From the NCBI RefSeq assembly GCF_030285625.1, contig NZ_CP127294.1:1560001-1624000 (forward strand): a stretch of DNA of 64,000 nt, read 5' to 3'. Position 1 is the stretch's first letter. Every line of letters starts with the position of its first letter. Below are positions 57,991 to 64,000 of this stretch, one piece after another. The notes below the pieces were generated by a model. That model was not told the origin of the DNA. It searched no databases and was given only the letters and a program-made list of their open reading frames with translations. The translations under genes were made by a program, and so were the position numbers. The stretch comes from Amycolatopsis sp. 2-15. GTDB taxonomy: Bacteria > Actinomycetota > Actinomycetes > Mycobacteriales > Pseudonocardiaceae.

Positions 57991-58974
57991 GTGAGCCACG
58001 ACGATACGAACTCCCTGCGCCGCCTTGCCGGACTCGCGACGCCGATGGCGCTGCGCGTCGCCGTGACCCTGGGCCTGCCCGCGCGCCTGCGTTTCCCCGC
58101 GCCGGCCGCCGACCTCGCGGCCGAGCTGGAGGTGGACCCTGTCGCGCTCGGTCTACTGCTCGACCACCTCACGACGCTCGACGTCCTCGAACACACCGCC
58201 GCCGGCCACCGCACCACCGCGTACGGCGAAAACCTGTGCGACGACTTCACCGAAACACTCCTGAATCTCAACACCACCGGCGGGCGGGCCGAGCTGGCGT
58301 TCGTCGAACTCGCCCACAGCATCACCACCGGCGAAGCCGCCTACCCGCGCCGCTACGGCCAGGACTTCTGGGCCGATCTCGCCGAGGACGAGCGGCTGCG
58401 GGAATCCTTCGACCGCCAGATGACTTTCCGCATCCGCGAGCAAATCCCGCAGATCGTCGCCGGCTACGACTGGTCGCGGTTCTCGACGATCGTCGACGTC
58501 GGCGGCGGCCGGGGCGACGTCCTCGCCGCCATCCTCACCGCGAACCCCACACTGCGCGGCCACCTGCTCGACCTGGCCCCGACCGCCGCCGACGCCCGCC
58601 GCACCTTCGCCGCCCACGGCCTGGACGCCCAGGTCACCGCCGGCAGCTTCTTCGACCCACTCCCACCCGGCGCCGACGCCTACCTGCTCGTCGACATCCT
58701 CCACGACTGGGACGACACCCACGCCCACCGAATCCTCGAGCGCTGCACCGAAGCCGCCGGCTCGACGGGCCGCATCCTCGTCGTCGAACCCGTCACCGGC
58801 CGCCAGGCGAACACCGAAAGCGCCCTCGCCATGCTCACCATCTTCGGCGGCCGCGAACGCCGCCTCGACGAGTTCCGCACGCTCGCCTCGGCCCACGGCT
58901 TGACGCTGGACACCGTCACAGACCTGACCTCACAGCGCTGTCTGCTCGAACTCCGCCGATTCGGGGTTCACTGA
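57991..58974 (+). CDS. SAM-dependent O-methyltransferase
   Basis: The 327 residues have an N-terminal winged-helix dimerisation domain (RVAVTLGLPARLRF, LLLDHLTTLDVLEHTAAG) and a Rossmann methyltransferase domain with SAM motif VDVGGGRGDVLAAI, LLDLAPTAADARRTF and LLVDILHDWDD, and a glycine-rich end. It resembles plant-type and polyketide O-methyltransferases that act on hydroxylated aromatic compounds. GTG 57991 is divergent from the reductase start. Together with the monooxygenase it may form a small tailoring or detoxification group. Confidence 0.9.
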   Translation: MSHDDTNSLRRLAGLATPMALRVAVTLGLPARLRFPAPAADLAAELEVDPVALGLLLDHLTTLDVLEHTAAGHRTTAYGENLCDDFTETLLNLNTTGGRAELAFVELAHSITTGEAAYPRRYGQDFWADLAEDERLRESFDRQMTFRIREQIPQIVAGYDWSRFSTIVDVGGGRGDVLAAILTANPTLRGHLLDLAPTAADARRTFAAHGLDAQVTAGSFFDPLPPGADAYLLVDILHDWDDTHAHRILERCTEAAGSTGRILVVEPVTGRQANTESALAMLTIFGGRERRLDEFRTLASAHGLTLDTVTDLTSQRCLLELRRFGVH

Positions 58975-59074
58975 CCAAGGTGACCACCGTGGGCGCATGG
59001 GGGTTGCACCCCAGAAAACACGGCAGAGCGAGCCGGTTGGCGCATTCCGCCAACACAACTCGCCCCGAGTGACG

Positions 59075-59147
59075 TGGAGCTGAGGGGAATCGAACCCCTG
59101 ACCCCCGCCTTGCAAAGGCGGTGCTCTACCAATTGAGCTACAGCCCC
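59075..59147 (-). tRNA. tRNA-Ala (anticodon TGC)
   Basis: On the minus strand the acceptor arms are GGGGCTG and CAGCTCC (with one G-U pair), the D arm is GCTCAATTGGTAGAGC, the anticodon arm CCGCC-TTTGCAA-GGCGG has TGC at the centre, and the T arm contains GGGGTTCGATTCCCC. CCA is not encoded. It is the conserved tRNA-Ala of the gyrA region. Confidence 0.97.
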
Positions 59148-59182
59148 GCGCGCGGGTGCCCGTGGGTCACCCGCGCGGTGAG

Positions 59183-59356
59183 TCAGTTGCGGGAAGCGTC
59201 CGCGGCCTTGGCCGGGGTGCTGCCGTTCGCGGAGACCGGGCCCGTGGGGGCGGTCGCCTGGCGCCAGAGGTCCGCCTCGGCCTTGGCAGCCTTGTTGCGC
59301 TTGACGACGAACAGAACGCCGCCCGCGACGACTGCGAGTGCCAACAGCTTCTTCAT
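59183..59356 (-). CDS. DLW-39 family small protein
   Basis: The 57 residues start at ATG 59356 behind AAAAGGGGG. It has one membrane helix (MKKLLALAVVAGGVLFVV), a basic stretch (KRNKAAKAE) and the sequence ADLWRQAT, which contains the DLW signature of this actinobacterial family usually found beside tRNA-Ala near gyrA. The normal family is about 39 residues; the tail TAPTGPVSANGSTPAKAADA lengthens this one. Function is unknown. Confidence 0.85.
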   Translation of the reverse strand: MKKLLALAVVAGGVLFVVKRNKAAKAEADLWRQATAPTGPVSANGSTPAKAADASRN

Positions 59357-59468
59357 CTGAAGCCCCCTTTTCCAGCTTGCTTCCGTACCCCACGATGCTA
59401 CTGCACGCGCTGTGCGCCGGATCCGGCGGTTCCAGGGCCGGTGGTACCAGCAGCGGAACCACGGCTTC

Positions 59469-59482
59469 GTTCCACGTGGAAC
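59469..59482. promoter_or_regulatory. parS-like ParB binding site
   Basis: GTTCCACGTGGAAC is a perfect 14-base palindrome. It differs from the common actinobacterial parS GTTTCACGTGAAAC at two symmetric positions. Its place a few kilobases from gyrA, hence near oriC, is where parS sites cluster. It lies outside genes. Confidence 0.75.
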
Positions 59483-59666
59483 CACCGGCGACCCGCGTCA
59501 CAAGCCGAACGGAATACCTCCCGCGGGTGTGCCGTTGAACAAATCGGTCGGTGCGCCCAACGTGTCCCCCGGGCTCACACCTTTGCCTTCGCGGAATACC
59601 GTTCGGCTGGAGCCGCGTCGTGCCTTTCGCCGAGAGGCGACCGTGCGCGCGCCGATCGCAGACATG

Positions 59667-59702
59667 TCAGCCCTGCCGGCCTTCTCTTCCCGGCAGGGCT
59701 GA
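59667..59702 (-). terminator. Hairpin after the gene at 59755
   Basis: TCAGCCCTGCCGG (59667-59679) and CCGGCAGGGCTGA (59690-59702) form a perfect 13-base stem with a 10-base loop. It begins 53 bases after the end of the minus-strand gene at 59755. No T run follows, so a stabilising stem is an alternative to termination. Confidence 0.6.
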
Positions 59703-59754
59703 CTTGCGTCCGGCGACATCTCACACGCAGACCGACTCGGCCAGGTGCAAGCCG

Positions 59755-60702
59755 CTATCCCGGGCAGCCGGTGCGCGCGAGGACGCCGTGGCCCTTGACG
59801 ACCGTGGATGGGCCGATGTCGCCGGGCCGGACGGACAGCTGTGCCGCGACGTCGTAGGCATTGCAGTTTTCGGGCACGTTGTACTCGGCTCGAAGCCGGC
59901 GGTACCGATCGCGGAACCTGAGTGCCAACTCCTTTCCCACGTGCGCCTGGATAATGTCGTCGAAGGAGCCGTCTGGCCACGGGTTTTCCTCGTGCGGCAG
60001 CCGGAAGCCCGCCTCGCCCGGGTGCGGCGGGCCGATCTGCTCCTCCGGCACCTCCACGTCGTACCAGCGGACCGCTGCCCCGTCCTCCGCGATGAGCCGC
60101 GACGTCGTCGAGTCGCCGTGGCTCCTGAGATACAGGTGCGCTGCGCCGAACCGCCGGCTCAGAGCGGCGCACCTATCCCTTCGCACGATCCGCGTGGCGG
60201 CCTCATTGGCCCGCATTTGCTTGACGCCGTAGGGATCCTCGACGCCGTCGGCAAGCGTGCCTCGGGTGTGGAAATCCTCCGAAGGCTCGCCGAACACCAA
60301 GGTCCAGCCGTCCAGCACCGAACTGACGTAGATCACAGAGCATCGGCCGTGGTCCAGCCACCAGCGGTGACCTCCGTACCGCCACGCCAGACGCCCCATG
60401 CGCATAGTCACCGGTACCGGCGACGACAGCCCGAACACATCCAGCACCGCCTCCTGGTCACCGGTTGGCACGGCGTACCAGAACTCGCACGCGTCCATCG
60501 GCAGCGGCTTCTCCTGCGGCACCAACGCGAAATCGAACGGTTCGCGCAACGTGGCGAGCACGGCCAGCGCCGCCTCCCTCAGCGACGGCGACGACAGCGC
60601 CCCACGGACCATTGAGATCCCCTCGGGCCCCAAGTTACGCAAGGAAAACGGGTTGTAGTCACCATCGACCGCGATCTGGCCCAAGAGCTCCGCAACATCC
60701 AC
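59755..60702 (-). CDS. Unrecognised 315-residue protein between tRNA-Ala and tRNA-Ile
   Basis: ATG 60702 starts MDVAELLGQIAVDGDYNPFS. No signal peptide or membrane helix is seen. The sequence is rich in Trp, Tyr and Arg (LAWRYGGHRWWLDHGRCSVI, LDGWTLVFGEPSEDFHTRG, CAALSRRFGAAHLYLRSHGD, WYDVEVPEEQIGPPHPGEAG). The style, with alternating strands and aromatic residues, recalls immunity-like or SUKH-related proteins, but I cannot assign a family. Its place inside the conserved gyrA-tRNA block, with a gene-free region on one side, suggests an accessory insertion. Confidence 0.75.
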   Translation of the reverse strand: MDVAELLGQIAVDGDYNPFSLRNLGPEGISMVRGALSSPSLREAALAVLATLREPFDFALVPQEKPLPMDACEFWYAVPTGDQEAVLDVFGLSSPVPVTMRMGRLAWRYGGHRWWLDHGRCSVIYVSSVLDGWTLVFGEPSEDFHTRGTLADGVEDPYGVKQMRANEAATRIVRRDRCAALSRRFGAAHLYLRSHGDSTTSRLIAEDGAAVRWYDVEVPEEQIGPPHPGEAGFRLPHEENPWPDGSFDDIIQAHVGKELALRFRDRYRRLRAEYNVPENCNAYDVAAQLSVRPGDIGPSTVVKGHGVLARTGCPG

Positions 60703-60788
60703 CTCGCGAACTTAAAGCAGACCCGCGAAGTTGTGTCGCCACTTCCCAACGCACCCACGCTGGGTCGGTCACCGATCGCACCGTGGGG

Positions 60789-60859
60789 TCTGGGGGCTCG
60801 GCCCCCAGATACAACACCGCCCAGTCACCGTCTGCGCCTTCCGCAGACATGACTGGGCG
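60789..60859 (-). terminator. Two hairpins downstream of tRNA-Ile
   Basis: The first after the tRNA (60818-60859) has outer arms CGCCCAGTCA and TGACTGGGCG and inner arms GTCTGCG and CGCAGAC. The second (60789-60809) has arms TCTGGGGGC and GCCCCCAGA around TCG and resembles the hairpin at 23173-23191 near tRNA-Leu. Both lie between tRNA-Ile and the unrecognised gene and could terminate tRNA-Ile transcription. Confidence 0.7.
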
Positions 60860-60866
60860 AACTGGG

Positions 60867-60940
60867 TGGGCCCACCAGGACTTGAACCTGGGACCTCTTC
60901 GTTATCAGCGAAGCGCTCTAACCACCTGAGCTATGGGCCC
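60867..60940 (-). tRNA. tRNA-Ile (anticodon GAT)
   Basis: On the minus strand the acceptor arms are GGGCCCA and TGGGCCC, the D arm is GCTCAGGTGGTTAGAGC, the anticodon arm CTTCG-CTGATAA-CGAAG has GAT at the centre and the T arm contains CCAGGTTCAAGTCCTGG. CCA is not encoded. It is the conserved tRNA-Ile next to gyrA. Confidence 0.97.
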
Positions 60941-60990
60941 GTCGAACGAAGGAAACCTTACAGGACCCCCGAGGGGGCCCTGCAACCGGG

Positions 60991-61659
60991 TTACTCCCTT
61001 TCCGACAGCGTGACTTCGAGGCCGCCCGCCAGGTCGGCCGACACGTTGTAGATGAACGCGCTCACGGTGGCCAGCGCGGAAACGAGCACGATGTTGATCG
61101 CGCCCAGGATGGCGGCGATGCCGAACACGCGGCCGGCGCTGATGAGGGGCTCGGTGGACGCGTTGGCGCCTTCGCCGCCGACCAGGGACGAGTAGGTGCC
61201 GTTCAGCTTGTCCCAGACGCCCATGCCGTCGAGGACCGTGTAGAGCACGCCGACGGCGACCAGCCACACGAAGAACATCGCGACGCCCAGGACGAGCGAC
61301 AGCTTCAGCACCGACCACGGGTCGAAGCGCTTGATCTGCAGCGAGGCGCGGCGCGGGCCGCGGCCCGGGCGGCGCAGGGCGCTCGGGGTGGGGCGGGTGT
61401 GGCCGGCCGGGGGCACGTCGGCGGCCGGGGCGGGGGGCGCGCCCTCGGCTCCGAAGAGCCGGGGCGCGGCCGTGCCGCTCACCGCGGGGTAGTCGGTCTC
61501 GCTCACGCGCGGTCCGTCCTGCTCATGATCCGAGTAGACCACATCGTCGGTGGCGATTCCGGTCGAGACCGTGGCCTCCGAATCGCCGCCGCCGTCCTTG
61601 GCGGTGCGCTGCCAGGGTGGGCTCGACGACGTGCCGTCTGCCTTCTCGGATGGTGTCAC
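60991..61659 (-). CDS. DUF3566 membrane protein (Rv0007-like)
   Basis: The 222 residues start at GTG 61659. The first 100 residues are Pro/Gly/Ala-rich and probably disordered; the rest is a DUF3566 domain with two membrane helices (LKLSLVLGVAMFFVWLVAVG and VFGIAAILGAINIVLVSALA) and the late SAFIYNVSADLAGGLEVTLSE. It is the usual neighbour downstream of gyrA in actinobacteria. The function is unknown. Start and the gyrA stop are 35 bases apart, so they are probably in one operon. Confidence 0.93.
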   Translation of the reverse strand: MTPSEKADGTSSSPPWQRTAKDGGGDSEATVSTGIATDDVVYSDHEQDGPRVSETDYPAVSGTAAPRLFGAEGAPPAPAADVPPAGHTRPTPSALRRPGRGPRRASLQIKRFDPWSVLKLSLVLGVAMFFVWLVAVGVLYTVLDGMGVWDKLNGTYSSLVGGEGANASTEPLISAGRVFGIAAILGAINIVLVSALATVSAFIYNVSADLAGGLEVTLSERE

Positions 61660-61694
61660 GAAGAGTCAGTCCTTACCCGTGCGTGGGGCGCCGC

Positions 61695-64000
<2,306 letters not shown>

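Larger units (their letters stand above)
59357..59754. other. Gene-free region with parS site
   Basis: These 398 bases between the DLW-39 gene and the gene at 59755 show no coding frame with a convincing start on either strand. They contain a parS-like palindrome at 59469-59482 and a hairpin at 59667-59702. The rest is ordinary GC-rich sequence. Confidence 0.7.

Overview
The window reads as a high-GC actinomycete chromosome, most likely Amycolatopsis or another member of the Pseudonocardiaceae, lying close to the replication origin. The right half matches in gene content and order the gyrA-to-fhaA region known from Mycobacterium. It runs gyrA, a DUF3566 membrane protein, tRNA-Ile, tRNA-Ala, a DLW-39 protein, cwsA, ppiA, a rhomboid protease, a PH-domain protein, crgA, trpG/pabA, then pknB, pknA, pbpA, rodA, pstP, fhaB, fhaA and tRNA-Leu. 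Near-perfect ParB (parS) and DnaA box sequences in this stretch fit a position near oriC.

Layout. 0-4.3 kb: a secreted penicillin-acylase-type Ntn hydrolase (cut by the window edge), an FKBP isomerase and two tandem secreted trypsin-like proteases. 4.4-18.0 kb: a minus-strand RiPP (ribosomally made, modified peptide) cluster with five small precursor peptides, a P450, two NHLM-type ABC exporters (one with a C39 peptidase), an E1-like/YcaO cyclodehydratase fusion, a SagB-type dehydrogenase, a split LanB dehydratase and a 55-residue peptide. 18.2-22.9 kb: a translationally coupled operon for an ABC exporter, a DesK/DesR-type two-component pair and an M20 amidohydrolase. 23.2-32.9 kb: tRNA-Leu and the cell-growth signalling operon fhaA-fhaB-pstP-rodA-pbpA-pknA-pknB. 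33.0-42.8 kb: an EACC1-like small protein, an ABC exporter next to trpG/pabA, a ferredoxin-NADP reductase behind an iron-box-like site, a second two-component system with divergent ABC exporter, a conserved actinobacterial protein and a luciferase-like oxidoreductase. 42.8-48.3 kb: a small membrane protein, class E sortase, crgA, PH protein, TetR/AhpD pair with three operators, rhomboid protease and cyclophilin. 48.5-55.2 kb: cwsA (frameshifted), DUF6918-like protein, lipoprotein, DoxX, a second frameshifted gene, PNPOx family enzyme, phosphotransferase, a prenyltransferase-fold protein and a PHP phosphatase. 55.2-59.0 kb: TetR/FAD-monooxygenase/reductase/methyltransferase group. 59.0-64.0 kb: tRNA-Ala, DLW-39, a parS site, an unrecognised 315-residue gene, tRNA-Ile, DUF3566 protein and the 3' part of gyrA.

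How the genes work together. In the RiPP operon the predicted order is: leader recognition by the E1-like/RRE part, azoline formation by YcaO, oxidation to azoles by SagB, glutamylation of Ser/Thr by the large LanB half and elimination to dehydroamino acids by the small half, possible P450 tailoring, then leader removal at Gly/Ala sites and export by the two NHLM transporters. No pyridine synthase is seen, so linear goadsporin-like azole/dehydroamino peptides are more likely than macrocyclic thiopeptides. In the growth operon the two kinases, the phosphatase and the two FHA proteins control peptidoglycan synthesis by RodA/PbpA. Two single-base frameshifts (cwsA and the gene at 51.0 kb) suggest either decay or uncorrected sequencing errors.
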